A DNA stretch of 64,000 bases, taken from the NCBI GenBank assembly GCA_037903475.1, contig JBAJFG010000340.1, forward strand, positions 62,001-126,000, read 5' to 3'. Below, piece after piece: positions 43,644 to 55,162 of this stretch. Each line of letters begins with the position of its first letter. The stretch's first letter is position 1. The translations under genes and the position numbers were made by a program. The notes beneath the pieces were generated by a model that had not been told where the DNA came from, ran no database searches, and worked only from the letters and a program-made list of their open reading frames with translations. The DNA comes from Ancylostoma caninum. Taxonomy: Eukaryota; Nematoda; Chromadorea; Rhabditida; Ancylostomatidae.

Positions 43644-46540
43644 CTGAAAAGGCAGAAAGTTGGCCTTTATAAATTCTCTCTATACACCAACATGAAACCA
43701 GAAACGAAGGAAAAAGGTTGAAATGCCATCATTTCGCGGTGAGACTTTTCAAGCCTACCAGATCATTCTAGAGCTCACGGAAGACACATGACTTTTCCTC
43801 ATGTCGTGCTCCTCAGCCATTCGCACCCACGTTCTTACTATGCGGCCTCACTAGTACACCCAGGACGTAAAACTTCGGAGCCTTCGCCATTGGAGCGATA
43901 ACTGTCACACCCAGCGTAGGTCCACCTATGCGTAGCAGAAGGTTCGCCGTGTACTTAAGGGTCACTCTTCCTTTCATGCTCCCTCGCACTATCTAATACT
44001 CACACCAGTGGGTAGGTTGCTTGTTATTGATGGTCCACCTCCAACGCGATGACTATGGTTTTTTTTTTCGATTGTGGAAAACTCAAAACAAATTTTTCCC
44101 TTTTGCATTTCGTTTTCTCTCAGTGTGTCTCCGTTGAATTGACACGCCTTGAGTGAGGGCTCCGCGGCGATCCGAACAACAACGAGCTAGGAAAGGAGGA
44201 ACCACCAAATAAACCTCACCAACCTCGAAAGAAGTGATGTCGGAAATCCTCTTCATCAGAGCCCAAGTCATCGTCAGATTACTCCATTGAATCAGAAGAC
44301 AAGACCGACCGACATCAGGAAACACGGTGCAGAAGAACAGAAAAAATTTTCCACTCTCCACTGCTCTCGGAAAACTAGACTGCTTTGCTGATTAGAGTTC
44401 CAAGGTTCTGAAAAAAAAAGCTGGAAGGCGAAGAGTCCGTCAAGGCATTGAGGCATATGCTACGAGTCCCACCTTTTTTTATTTATGTACCGCACTCTCG
44501 TAGTACATGTAAGATGATGTAAAATGATGATGTTAATAATATAGTAACAGTGTCAGAAAAAAGAAAAGTGTTTAACAAGGTCCTCATTTGAATGATTGTC
44601 TGTCTGAATTGCTCTGATTTTGGGAGTACTGTAGTTCGCACTGGACGAGGCCAAAGAACTGGCGTAACGTGACGGCTATAAAAGCAAAGCCGTAGATGAG
44701 ATCGAGGTGACGGGTAACCCCAAGTGGATCACAGCGGATGCACCGATCCTGTTATTTCTTTCCTTGCTTTCCTATTCCTCATCAGTTCTGTGTATCAGCT
44801 GGTTGTTCTTTTATCCGCATCATTCTTTTGCTCAACAAATTCATCTCCTTTGAGCTTTATACGTGTGTAGTGACTGTTCATAAGGGTTCGTAAACCCCAT
44901 GTCCATCTTCTCGTTACTTCTATGAACGAACCGTCGGAACTAAAGCCGCAACGTCCGAGTTCGACTTTCTTGAGATCTTGACATGACGGTAATTGTTGGA
45001 AGTTGACTATGTTCAGGTGTAGACCAAGGCTGGTATCGATCCTTATTACTGCTAACGATTCAGCGTTCTCGCATTCGTCAAAGGATAGCCGTAATGAAGA
45101 TCGAGGTGTTTGAGAGGGTAAGTTGCGAATGTCTCGACTCTCCAGGCTCTGAAGAAGGCGAGAACACCGAAACGTTCGGCGTAATAAAGGCCGATACCAG
45201 TCTTGGCCTGTCAACTAAAACCACAACATTTGCCAAACCATCATCTATTTAGAGGCCAGCGCTTCAGTTTTTAAGGTTAGGTTCAAGACACCTAACAATA
45301 AGATCAAAATAGAAAGCAAATATCTCTTTCTGGTTTATGTGGGGGCCCCCAATTCACGGTGGGCCCACCGTTACCCCTGGTCACCACTTATCACTCTGTT
45401 AGCTCACCATTGTTATCGATACCACGGTGGCCCCACCATATCCCCAGGGTGGCCCTTCGAAATTCGTTCATCCCACGGTAAAACCTCCAATTACCCACTC
45501 TTTTCCCACTGTTAGCTCACCGTCCCTCCATTTCCACGCTGGAATCACCGTTCAACCACCGTTTGGTCACCGTTATTCCACCCATCCATCTTCCCTACGC
45601 CTCCCTTTTCCCTTTTGTCCACTAATGACCGAGCTTTTGCACAGGTTTAGCCCATCCTCACCCATCCCCGCCTTTCTCCACAGGTAGTCGATTGAACTAC
45701 AAATTTCGTTCACTCGATTACTAGTGTTATGTCTGCGGTTCCCATTCCACTGCAACACAGTCAAATTTTTGTTTCCACCTACAGCTATACGTCCCGAGTT
45801 TTAGCATGCTTCAAATGTTTGATGTGGATTTCACAAGAGGCTCTGTTTAGCTGAAATATACGTCTCGAAACGAAATTACACCTTCCGAAGTGGCCCTACT
45901 TCAAACAACCAGTTAGCTTTCGACAAAACGTGCACGTTCTAGTGTGTTAATCGCAGTGATTTTTAGCTGCCTAACATGTTAAAACAGGCCTCGATATGAT
46001 GTGACAGTAGTGGAACACGAGCGCTCGTCCATTTCGAAATTAACTCTCCGGTGAATGCCCACTTTGAACGTGAAGGTTCTATTCTTTGTTGTTTTCAATG
46101 TCAGAAGCCGAAAGTAGGCGTTGTCCTCCTATTTAAAAAGTTAATGTCAGACTAACTATCGAAGTTTCCATTTCCTTTCCTTTCAAAACTATCGTGTTAG
46201 AGTGCTGCAACGTATTTGCTAGATGGTCTCGTTCTCAATGTTCGTCTAATGGACGCATTCAGTTCTGAGGCTAATTGTAGAATAAATCTGTTGGATCGGA
46301 ACTCGTGGAACGAACGATTCGGAGAGCTTTTCTCATAGAAAAAAAGAAGATAACTGAGTTTTAGCTCTCTTCAATTCCGTGCTTTTTATTTTCAATCTAG
46401 TATCACTAGTTGCTTCTAAAAGGTGTGTTCCTATACACACGTTTTACATTCGACGTTTTCTTCAGTTCCTTTTATACAAATTTTTGTATGGTGGTACACC
46501 CAGCAGATACTCAAGAACTTCCGTTCTAGGTCTTTTTTAC
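43644..46540. other. no confidently supported gene
   Basis: The minus-strand ORF 45214-44795 is open after an acceptor-like GTGGTTTTAG and could hold LRR-type sequence (CQDLKKVELGRCGF), but other frames are open too. The stretch 45.33-45.60 kb is a C-rich patch with repeated CACCGTT / CCACGGT words. Confidence 0.35.
45340..45600. repeat. low-complexity C-rich repeat of CACCGTTA words
   Basis: Words such as CCCACCGTTA, TCACCGTT and CCACGGTGG recur irregularly every 20-40 bp with strong strand asymmetry (C over G). A degenerate short-unit tandem origin is inferred. Confidence 0.5.
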
Positions 46541-46780
46541 CTGACAGCCAAAATGTAACGAATTTTGCCCATATTGGAGCTCCGGATACAATTTCTGTCA
46601 GGCTGAGAACGTTTTCATGTATTGACATGACAGCTGCCCCTTGTTTCACTCCTACAGGTTCACGCCCTTTTTTTCATAGTTTCTTCATAGTCTAGTATAC
46701 TTGTTCTTACTTGTTTCCTTTATTTTCCTCTCGAGCGATGCTAATAGATTAATGCTTCAACTAATCACAGTCAGCGTGCT

Positions 46781-46798
46781 AGACCGCCATGGCGGTCT
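46781..46798. repeat. perfect 18-bp palindrome
   Basis: AGACCGCCATGGCGGTCT reads identically on both strands. It could be a dimeric protein-binding site or chance. No gene start is near. Confidence 0.9.
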
Positions 46799-47735
46799 TA
46801 TATCACTACCACTTTCGTTTCGTTCAATATGAAGAGGTATTGCAGTTTTCTTTTTCAAAACCCCTTTATAAGTACTCAATCTGCCGGATCTCTGTTCATT
46901 CAGCAGTCAACCTTCACACGAGGACGATCCTACATTTGCTATCTCTTCAGAAGCAATGATCAGCTCAATGGTATAAGTACAACCTGAGAAATGTTTGGAC
47001 ATGTACGTATCCTCTGTTATTGAATACATACATATATCTCAGAAAGGATGGAAAACTGTCCTTGGAAAGACAGAAACGTCGCAGATACGACACTGTACCA
47101 ACAGAAGTCTCGAATGGTCAGGAAGCCGTTGAATCATGGTTTTTTCGTTAATAGTTTTTAATATGATGGTCTATTGTGCCATGCTCCTTGTGTTAAATCG
47201 TCTCATCAACTGACGTTGTTAGTTTATCTCCTTGCGGATTTGTGTTTCGCTCCATTTGCGAAGCATTTTTGTTTCGTTATTTGTGTTGTTTTTCAAGTAA
47301 TATCATGACACCTCTTGCTATGTCTATTTTATTATTGAGCGATTCCTATAGGATGTTAGCCCCTTTTTTAATTGAATGTTAGGTGTTTGTTACTAAAAAT
47401 TGAAAGAAATTAGTGTCCGGTTTTTTTTCTGCTCAATTGTTGCTGTTTTAAAACTCTACCCTCCATCCTCACAGAGTTACAGGGTTTTCGACCCATCTCT
47501 TTGCTTAGTTGTAGTTCTTGCCATGTATTTCTGTCCGTCACATATGCAAATGCATATAGGCTGTTCTGAATTGGATGCTGTTCTTCTTCTGTTTTATTCA
47601 TGTAGAAGTACCGTTTTTCCGGCTCATTCAATTGATAATAAATGTATCTGCTGTTGTATGGAGTTTATGTAGAGAAAGACGAATAGGAGACGATTAGAAA
47701 GGGAAAGATGGAGCAGCAGACATTGATGACCCCCA

Positions 47736-47890
47736 ACTAGGCCACGGAATTACCCTACTTAACCCACGGAAGTACCCGAATTAACTTCGGAAGTCCCCCG
47801 ATTTGCCCCAGGAAATCCCCTCATTCCCCAAGGAGATCCCTACGGAAGTTCCCCAGTTTTCCTACGAAAGTCCCCTCCTCCCTCCACCTC
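47736..47890. repeat. degenerate ~20-bp tandem repeat of CACGGAAGTCCCC words
   Basis: ACCCACGGAAGTACCC, CTTCGGAAGTCCCC, CTACGGAAGTTCCCC and CTACGAAAGTCCCC follow each other with 18-30-bp spacing. It is strongly C-rich on this strand, like the patch at 45.35 kb. Confidence 0.6.
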
Positions 47891-48048
47891 CCCCGCCGTT
47901 CCCACCGCGCAGTGGGTAATTTTGAACATCTAGCCGATCAAAACTAATTTTCTAGGGAACCGGTGGATAAATTCTTTTACTTTTCAGCACATATATCCAT
48001 CTGGTCTGCCGCTTCTATGCACTGCACATGACCATGGAAGCCAAGGAT

Positions 48049-48236
48049 TTAATGCAATTTCTGATACTCCTCCAATAGAGCCTGAGAGCACAAAACCAAG
48101 TGCTGAAAAATAATTTTCTGCGCGGCAGCTTTGCCACATAAATTTGAGCATGCGTGTTTGTAAACAAGAAGATGCAGAACATGAAAATGCGTTTCACCAG
48201 GTTTGCATACATTTCCACATGATGAGCATACGTGAG
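48049..48236 (-). CDS. terminal exon encoding a Cys/His-rich segment
   Basis: On the minus strand, an acceptor (GTGTTATTTAG) is followed by 61 codons to TAA at 48051-48049. The peptide has HVCSSCGNVC, HFHVLHLLVYKHAC, NLCGKAAAQ and FQHLVLCSQALLEE, with Cys/His spacing that could form small zinc fingers (C-x2-C with H, and C-x3-C with H-x3-C). It is not a classic C2H2 finger. No upstream exon or poly(A) signal was identified. Confidence 0.35.
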
Positions 48237-51121
48237 CTAAATAACACTAAGCGCCGCTAACATAAATAGCCTAATCGTCCCGGAACGTTAACTTACATGG
48301 AAATCTCATAACTCATGAGGATTCGAATAAGATTTGTTAGGGTTTTCTTGATGAAGGTGGTAGCCTGTAGGGTATCACAACATGGGATGTCTTTGAAGAC
48401 GATATTATTCCATTTTTGACAAGTATTTTCTCCACCAAATTTTCTTTCTATTAATGTTAATTTTTCTGAGAGTGGTTTTTCTTCCCCAATTCCAATATTT
48501 TTTATTCACTTTATAACCTCACAGGTGCCGATTTTCCTTCTCTCACTTGCTTTCATGATGTGCGATGTTGGCGCGGGGCTAACAAACCAGAGGTGTTGCT
48601 TGAATAAACCTCTTGACCACGAAACCCTTGCATAACATTGTCCGTAAAGACATTCCGAAAAAAGGACCCGTTGCGGAATTGGAAGCCCATTTCATTCAAG
48701 CATATTGGAAAGGTCTGTCCTAGAGAGTAGCGGTTTCAGCCTACATAGAAGTGTTTCCTGTAGAGGGTCGCAGTTGGTCGCAAAAACAACACACATATTC
48801 GTATACAGGAAGGTTACTGCTAGCCCCTACACGTGCTTTCTTGGCGGGATCTCGTGGAACTTTTTTTAGATTCATCCGATAACATAAATATGCCATGTGC
48901 TTGATCGCTCATTTCTCAGACACGTTTAGATTTCTTACCCATATCTCAGAAATGTGGTTACTAGAAAATATGGAAGCTTGTCCAAAGATCTATTAAAAGA
49001 ATCCTAAATAGGAAATTCAGGCGACAGTACAGACGCTAGAGACGACTCATAAAGTACTAGTCTGTTTTACGTAGACGGTGTTGTATAGAAATGGTATCGT
49101 TTCGTAATCTAATCACGCCCCGCCAGGTATTCGGTCGCCAAAAAACCACTTGTTTCGTATGCGCGCACTATCGGCGAATATTTTGGCGCAGTAGTCGCGA
49201 AGTGATATGGTAGGTCGAAAAATACATTTTGCGCGGGTAGATTTGCACACTGTTCATCGGGAGTTCTCTAGATTGCCCAAGGTGGCACCACCACTAGCCC
49301 ATGGTTGACAAGCCGAATATCAGCCATGTAATGACAGTGAGTCTACCTTAGGAGGAAAGTTTAGAAATGCTGCTTAACAAGTCATTTTAAACCCTCTCAC
49401 CCACCATTGCAAGATTCGTAAGGATAGTATGGACGTTCCTGACGTGATAGAGATCGAGATGCTTTTTCCTCTGAACCGAGAGACGTAGCGGAGAGATATG
49501 TTTTCCACATTCGACAGCGACTTGGCCTCGTTTATTACTAACAACTCAGTTCCTGTTCTACCAGTGGAAGTCGAATCCATTTTGGGAGCAGTTTCATGTT
49601 TTCTAAAGTCCGTAAAGATTCTGCTCAAAGTGCCTCTCACAACCTCCAGAACACGATGAAGCGTTAGAAAAAAGTTGAAACAGTGTCTGTATACGGCACT
49701 ACTACTAGCTGCTCCTAAATCTGGACATCCACATGAACTTTATATGCGATCCATGCTTCAAAGCTGCAGTCACAATCCTGCTTCAACAGAATTGATTTCC
49801 TGGAAATGAAGATCCAATAGCGTTGAAAAGTTGGTTTGGAAAATCCTTATTAATCATGGTATATCTCGTGATTACCAAAAAGATGGTGATTGGTTGTGCG
49901 CGCATACAGTGAACAATTCAAGCTGACTGTGGCATGTAAATAGACCGGTATTGAATCCTGTCCACGCATCGCCCTTCATTTTGCTCTTTCGTGCTCCACA
50001 CTTCAAAATTTTAGCTTAAAAGTGTTTAGAGAATGCAAGAAATGAAGTGAAGTGCAATACATGCATGTGCTGGAGTAGTACCTCAAGGTCACCAAAGGCT
50101 CTGTTGTACTACAAACGGAGTTTTGTTCTGTTTTTCTTTTCTCTGTACCTTCTCTCACGCCATAACCTCCAGGTGATGTAACTAAAGATTATGAATAACC
50201 AGGAGGGGTTTAGCGCAAACATTTCACTTTTTCAGCAAAATAAGCGACCAGGTGGTAGAGACACAGAGAACAAGATATTTCCTTCCCTTTGGTTTAGTTG
50301 ACATGCATAGAACAATTCGATGATTTTGTCGAAGATAGCTTCCATTTGGATTTTGTAACTGAGATTTTTATTGTTCAGGCCCGTATCCATGAACCTTTGA
50401 ATTTTTACTGCGCGTTGCGGATGCACCGCGGTGAGGTTTTCGGGACAGAAGAGTTATTCAAAAGGGCTTTGTTTTTTGTCGCACATATTGTAGCGAATTG
50501 AATACTGCTGTTTTCATTCCGGACTCATTTGTCTTCAGTAGAGCTTAAACAATATTTTATTTTGTTAGTAATTTGTGTTACTTCGTTGCTCACGTTGTTG
50601 TCATGTCACAAAAAAGTCTTCCCTTTTCCACGGCTAAGTGAACACCATTTTCATTTCGGTGTCACTTGTTTTCAATAGTGCTTAAACAGTTAGTAATGTG
50701 TGCTATCTCATTGCCCACGATGTTTTCATGTCGCTCTTCTTCAACATGTGTTAACTGTTGAGCCGTAGACTGGAGCAGCAGACTTCTTTCTTTTCCCATG
50801 ATTTTTCTTCATGATTATACATTTGTTCACGTATGTATTTTATCCGTATGTGTTTTATTGCAGAAGCTTAATCCGCTTGGTTTCGTATGTACGAGGACTA
50901 CGAAGACTGTATAGACTGTGTGTGCCGAAGAAGACCTCACTGAACTAAGGGATGACGAAGTTCATGACGTTTCTCTATCATGGAATCGCGAAATCTCTGA
51001 GCCTTGCTGTAGCGAAATGGAATTCAAGTAGTGCTCTGCAAATTCGAGCATCTGCAGATGTTACCTTTTTATATACTCATCATTGTTAAAGTATCAAATA
51101 TCGAACTATGGGACATGTAGA
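48237..51121. other. no supported gene
   Basis: About 2.9 kb. Short exon-like pieces exist on both strands at 50.25-50.50 kb (plus: acceptor TTGTTCAG at 50380; minus: MEAIFDKIIELFYACQ) and conflict with each other. No terminal repeats or RNA genes were found. Confidence 0.3.
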
Positions 51122-51167
51122 AGAGTGCCATTTTGTTGTCCCAAAGAGTGCCATTTTGTTGTCCCAA
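51122..51167. repeat. perfect 23-bp tandem duplication
   Basis: AGAGTGCCATTTTGTTGTCC plus CAA occurs twice head-to-tail (51122-51144 and 51145-51167), directly before the MITE duplication site. Probably slippage or repair. Confidence 0.9.
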
Positions 51168-51173
51168 ACTACG

Positions 51174-51367
51174 TGGGTGTGGGTCATGATGAGGCAAAAT
51201 GGGGCGGCGTCGACTCGTCCCCACTCACATTCAAATTTGCATGGGCAACTATGGTGAAATCGCGAACGAATTAGTGCGAGTAGGTCCTGAAGGGCGGGGC
51301 GAGGGTTCGAATGAACCAATCGCGGGCACATTGCCCACCCACTTTTGCCTCATCATGACCCACACCC
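51174..51367. mobile_element. hAT-type MITE with 8-bp duplication (194 bp)
   Basis: GGGTGTGGGTCATGATGAGG at the left and its complement at the right, flanked by a perfect AAACTACG duplication at 51166-51173 and 51368-51375. An 8-bp duplication suggests hAT. The right end is 19 bp upstream of the start of the Myb/SANT exon, so it lies just inside the intron before the acceptor. Confidence 0.78.
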
Positions 51368-51386
51368 AAACTACGTCTATCTTCAG

Positions 51387-51732
51387 CAGAAGAAGGAGAG
51401 CTCCTCGTCGAACACTGTGTACAGAAAAAGGAGAAGTACCACTTGAAGTTCAAAATTAACTCAAAATTTGGTAAAAGTGCGCAGGTAAGTGAATGAAAAG
51501 GCTAGATTAACGCTATATATTTCTTTCACAGTCTCTGCATAATTTAAAATCTATTTTCATGGATTTTCTGTTTTTTTTTCTGTTTTTTCCTGTTCTTTTG
51601 CAGAATAAGCTTGCTCAGGAATGGCCAGTCGCGCTTTCTGAGCTTGGCTATATGGCAAGCACAGCTGGGCAGGTTAAGCAAAAGATTCTCGATATGAAGA
51701 AGGCGAGGAAACGAAAAGTGTATAAAAGATGA
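51387..51732 (+). CDS. 3' end of a Myb/SANT-like DNA-binding protein gene (two exons)
   Basis: Exon 51387-51484 (acceptor CTATCTTCAG, donor CAG|GTAAGT) joins in phase to 51604-51732 (acceptor TTCTTTTGCAG), stop TGA at 51730-51732. The peptide reads EEGELLVEHCVQKKEKYH, KFGKSAQ, then LAQEWPVALSELGYMAST, AGQVKQKILDMKKARKRK. Helix-W-helix spacing with GQVKQK before a basic tail is the plan of nematode Myb/SANT-like (zeste-type) domains. A poly(A) signal follows at once. Upstream exons, including the first helix, were not found, and the 5' side is occupied by a MITE. It could be a truncated copy rather than a live gene. Confidence 0.6.
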
Positions 51733-51738
51733 AATAAA
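51733..51738 (+). terminator. poly(A) signal of the Myb/SANT-like gene
   Basis: AATAAA immediately after the stop codon. It is the last host-like feature before the RTE fragment begins. Confidence 0.6.
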
Positions 51739-51879
51739 AAATTTATTCATGTTACTGTTCGCTCCTAACGTCATCAGTTTTTTGCTCAATTTAGAGGAGA
51801 GAAACGAGCAAAACTGGTGGAAGGAGGTGCTGCAAAAAGGCTTGTACAGCATCTCCGCGACAGCGCAAAGAGCGCTGAG

Positions 51880-53786
51880 GGTTTAAGAGTCACCAAGAGA
51901 CCCTCGAGCTCATACGCCAGCGTGGAGCCGCGAGAGCCGCAGGCAACTACCAGCTAACGTCCGAGCTCGCAAAACGGTGCAGAGAAGCGATAAAAGAAGA
52001 CCTCAAGGAGAGAAGCAGTGTTGGCTGAAGCCGCGGAGGCAGGGAAACGCATTCGCTGCTCCCGCCGAGACTTCGCCAATCGCAAGACCAAGATGTCCGC
52101 CCTCCGGCGCCCAGACGGAACAGTTTCTTCATCAAGACGGGTAATGGAGAAGGTCATCTACGACTTCTACTCGGATCTCTTCGATAGCCACGTCCACCTC
52201 CCTCAATGTCATCTTAGGGAGGACGGGTATGTTGTCCCGTCGGTTCTCCCTTTCGAAATCCGACATGCCATCAAGTCGGTGAAGAATCGTACAGCACCGG
52301 GCCCCGACAGGATTCGACCGGAACATCTGAAGAACCTACCGCCAATTCTCATTACTACCTTGGCTAGGCTTTTCACGCGGTATCTGTCGGAATGCAAGGT
52401 ACCTAACCAATGGAAGACCAGCAGGACCGTGTTGCTGTACAAGAAGGGAGACCCGCAGGATATTGGCAATTATCGCCCCATCTGCCTACTATCCGTCGTC
52501 TACAAGTTTTTCACGCGAGTGATCCTCAATAGGATCGAAAGGACACTAGACGAGGGACAGCCGTGCGAGCAAGCAGGGTTTCGAAAAGGATTCAGTACGA
52601 TCGACCACATACACACCGTCACTAGACTCATCGAAGTATCGCGAGAGTATAAGATGCCCCTCTGTCTCCTGTTCATCGATTTGAACAAAGCCTTCGACTC
52701 TGTTGAGACGGAAGCGGTGTTGGAAGCCTGGGCAACCAGGGCATACCTACTCAATACATCAAGGTATTTCGTGAGCTCTACAGCAACTTCAACCAGGATT
52801 TCTCCATTCTACGACGACATCACCATCGACGTCAAGAGAGGGGTTCGGCAAGGCGATACCGTGTCGCCAAAACTATTCAGCGCCACTCTCGAAGACGTCA
52901 TGCGGAAACTGGAATGGGACAGCATGGGAGTGCAAGTTGATGGCCGGCGACTTAGTCATCTTCGCTTCGCTGACGACATCCTTCTTATAACACCAACCAT
53001 CAGCGAAGCGGAACAGATGCTGGCCGACTTCGAGTACGCGTGTGGAAAGGTTGGTCTCCAGCTGAATTTGACGAACACGATGTTCATGAAGAACGGATGG
53101 GTCCCGAATGCCCCATTCTCGCTCAACTCCGTCTCATATCCGAATGCTCCAGCTACGTATACCTAGGTCGGGAAGTCAACATGATGAACGACCTCGCTCC
53201 AGAGCTGGGCAGGAGGAAACGAGCGGCTTGGGGAGCCTACAAGAGCATCGAGGACGTAGTGAAGAAGACGAAGAACACCAGGCTCCGTGCCCACCTCTTC
53301 AACACAACCGTTCTCCCTGCTTTGACCTACGCCTCAGAAACCTGGGCGTTGCGCAAGCAGGATGAGAATGCGGTCAGCGTCGTCGAACGCTCCATCGAGA
53401 GGGTGATGCTAGGAATAACCCGCCTCACGCAAGTGAGGGCTGGAATACGGAGCTCCACCCTTCGTCAACAATCGAAGATCAGGGACGCTGCCGCTTACGC
53501 CAAGTTGAGTAAGATTAGGTGGGCCGGACACGTGATGCGTTTTAACGACAACCGTTGGACAAGAGCCGTCAGCGACTGGACTCCACGGGACGTTAAGCGC
53601 ACGACAGGAAGACCACCGACCCGATGGTCAGACTTCTTCACGAAGTCCTTCAAGGATAGATACGATGCTCTCCGTGTCCCTCAAACGGACAGAATCCACT
53701 GGACAACTCTGGCTCGCGAGAGGGACAAATGGAAGGATTGCTGGCGCCCGCTCGGTATACCCGAAGATCAACGGGAGTCAAGGTGA
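51880..53786 (+). pseudogene. RTE-like retrotransposon, 5'-truncated, reverse transcriptase and C-terminus
   Basis: Homology starts in the linker (QETLELIRQRGAARAAGNY at about 51890), shifts frame near 52015, then runs FANRKTKMSALRRPDG, RTAPGPDRIRPEHL, GNYRPICLLSVVYK, FIDLNKAFDSVETE, GVRQGDTVSPKLF and the catalytic FADD (52966-52977). A one-base loss near 53143 moves to the final frame, YVYLGREVNMMNDLAPE through LPALTYASETWALRKQ to PEDQRESR at 53786. The tail repeats CAAGGTGAT. It is a different family from the 22.7-kb RTE. The endonuclease is absent, as in typical 5' truncation. Confidence 0.9.
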
Positions 53787-53815
53787 TCAAGGTGATCATA
53801 TATAGATCCCCCCCC

Positions 53816-54018
53816 GCCGAGAATGGGTCGCCAAATTTTCGGAATTACTTTACAATACAAGTAAAAATGTCGTATTGGTTTATTTTTAATTGTTCATTTT
53901 TATTATTACTTTTAATATAATTCTTATTTATTATTTACTATTATAATTAATATTTTTACCAATTTTATTCTCCATCTGGGTCCCCAAAGCGGCGAAGACC
54001 CCACTCTGCGTCTGCCAC
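53816..54018 (-). repeat. dispersed repeat with CAGTGGCAGACGCAG end, copy 2
   Basis: Reverse-complement relative of 18003-18330: CAGTGGCAGACGCAG, CGCCGCTTTGGGGACCCAGA, AT-rich middle and a GGCGGGGGG end. It sits between the RTE tail and the next element. Confidence 0.5.
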
Positions 54019-54024
54019 TGATAG

Positions 54025-55162
54025 GGGTGCGATTCATCAACGCGTAACCTTTGGCTACGGCCTGGTTTGAGGCCGGTGTGGCGCTAGCTGCGATTCACGA
54101 GCGCGCGGGTTGGTCACCGGCAGGTCACCGACGGGCCAATTCCAACCTAACGTCTGAAGGTCCGGCTAGCAATTGGTTAGGCAGTTAGCTATCGGAAAAT
54201 TGCTTGAAATATTGCTCTATTTCGATTTAGTTGATTGCCACTAGCTCATAATCGCTTTCATAGCCTAATGTCATTTTCTGCCACACAGTTTTTGTCTAAA
54301 ACTGGCTTTTCGTGAAAAAATGAAGTTTTTCACGAATAACCAATTGAAAGCACGCAGAGATCTCATAGTTAGTAAATCTAAGGCGGAAAATTTTGAATTT
54401 TTCCAAAACTGTAAGTGAAAGTGAAAACTTTGAATAAAACTCATAATATTAAAAATGTGATGAAGTCGTTAGCAATAAAAATCCAGAAATTTGAAACTTA
54501 ACTAGAAACCAGGATACTATTGTGATGATATCTAAAAAGGAAATGTATTACAGGAGGTCAGGTGTTGCGTCGAAGTAAGGTTCGAATTAAATTTCCATAA
54601 ATTTACGGTAATGAAGGGGTTGTAAAGTCTGAAATAGCTGTTGATGTTCACAAAATAAAGTTGGTTTTTTGAACCGTTCATTCATTCGTGCAACCGAAGG
54701 TCCAATATTCTAATAATTTGTTCACTCATTCGTTTAATAAAGCGTATTATTCGAGCAATTGAAAAAATGGAATATTTTAGAAATTATTAATGTTTGAAAT
54801 AGCCGAAAGTTCTTTGTTTTTGAATCATTGACGAATTCAAATGTATTTTAAATAATCAAATATTCCCTCCTAAAATGCACAGCAAGTGTATCAGAAGTTA
54901 CGATGGCTATGTACTATTACTAAGTGTGTAATATTTAGGTACTAATTATGGAACTATGTAATAAAATATGGAAAAATGTGTTTGTACAGAAATATGGCGA
55001 GTCAGCATGCGGTTATTGAGGGGCTGCTGGCTGCTTAACAACCTTAATCCGCGTGCACGCTAATGCATCGCAGGTTGCGTCTGCCCTGTGGTTACGCTAG
55101 CCAGCTGGTTTACTAGCCAGCGGCTAGCGCGCTAACCTGGTCAGCGTTAATGAATCGCACCC
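54025..55162. mobile_element. inverted-repeat element with GGGTGCGATTCAT ends (1138 bp)
   Basis: GGGTGCGATTCATCAACGC at the left pairs with GGGTGCGATTCATTAACGC on the other strand at the right. GC-rich subterminal blocks with GCGCTAGC occur at both sides, around an AT-rich core without ORFs. The target duplication is not clear. Confidence 0.72.

Larger units (their letters stand above)
46541..48048. other. exon-like fragments on both strands, no gene model
   Basis: A minus-strand stretch 46651-46541 has acceptor and donor (CTGTAG, CAG|GTAAAA), as do plus-strand stretches 46903-46970 and 47043-47155. None could be chained in phase. There is an 18-bp palindrome at 46781 and a repeat patch at 47736-47890. 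Confidence 0.3.

Noticed and set aside
44795..45214. Minus-strand ORF with LRR-like words (CQDLKKVELGRCGF)
   Set aside because: Other frames of the same stretch are also open and protein-like, and no partner exon joined in phase. Too ambiguous for a gene call.
46903..47155. Plus-strand exon pair (SQPSHEDDPTFAISSEAM, then a Lys/Arg-rich end)
   Set aside because: Splice signals look good, but the phases clash unless a poor acceptor four bases further on is used. A minus-strand exon candidate at 46651-46541 lies nearby.
50232..50500. Opposing exon-like ORFs on both strands
   Set aside because: Both have one plausible splice site and neither has a partner. Likely shadow effects.
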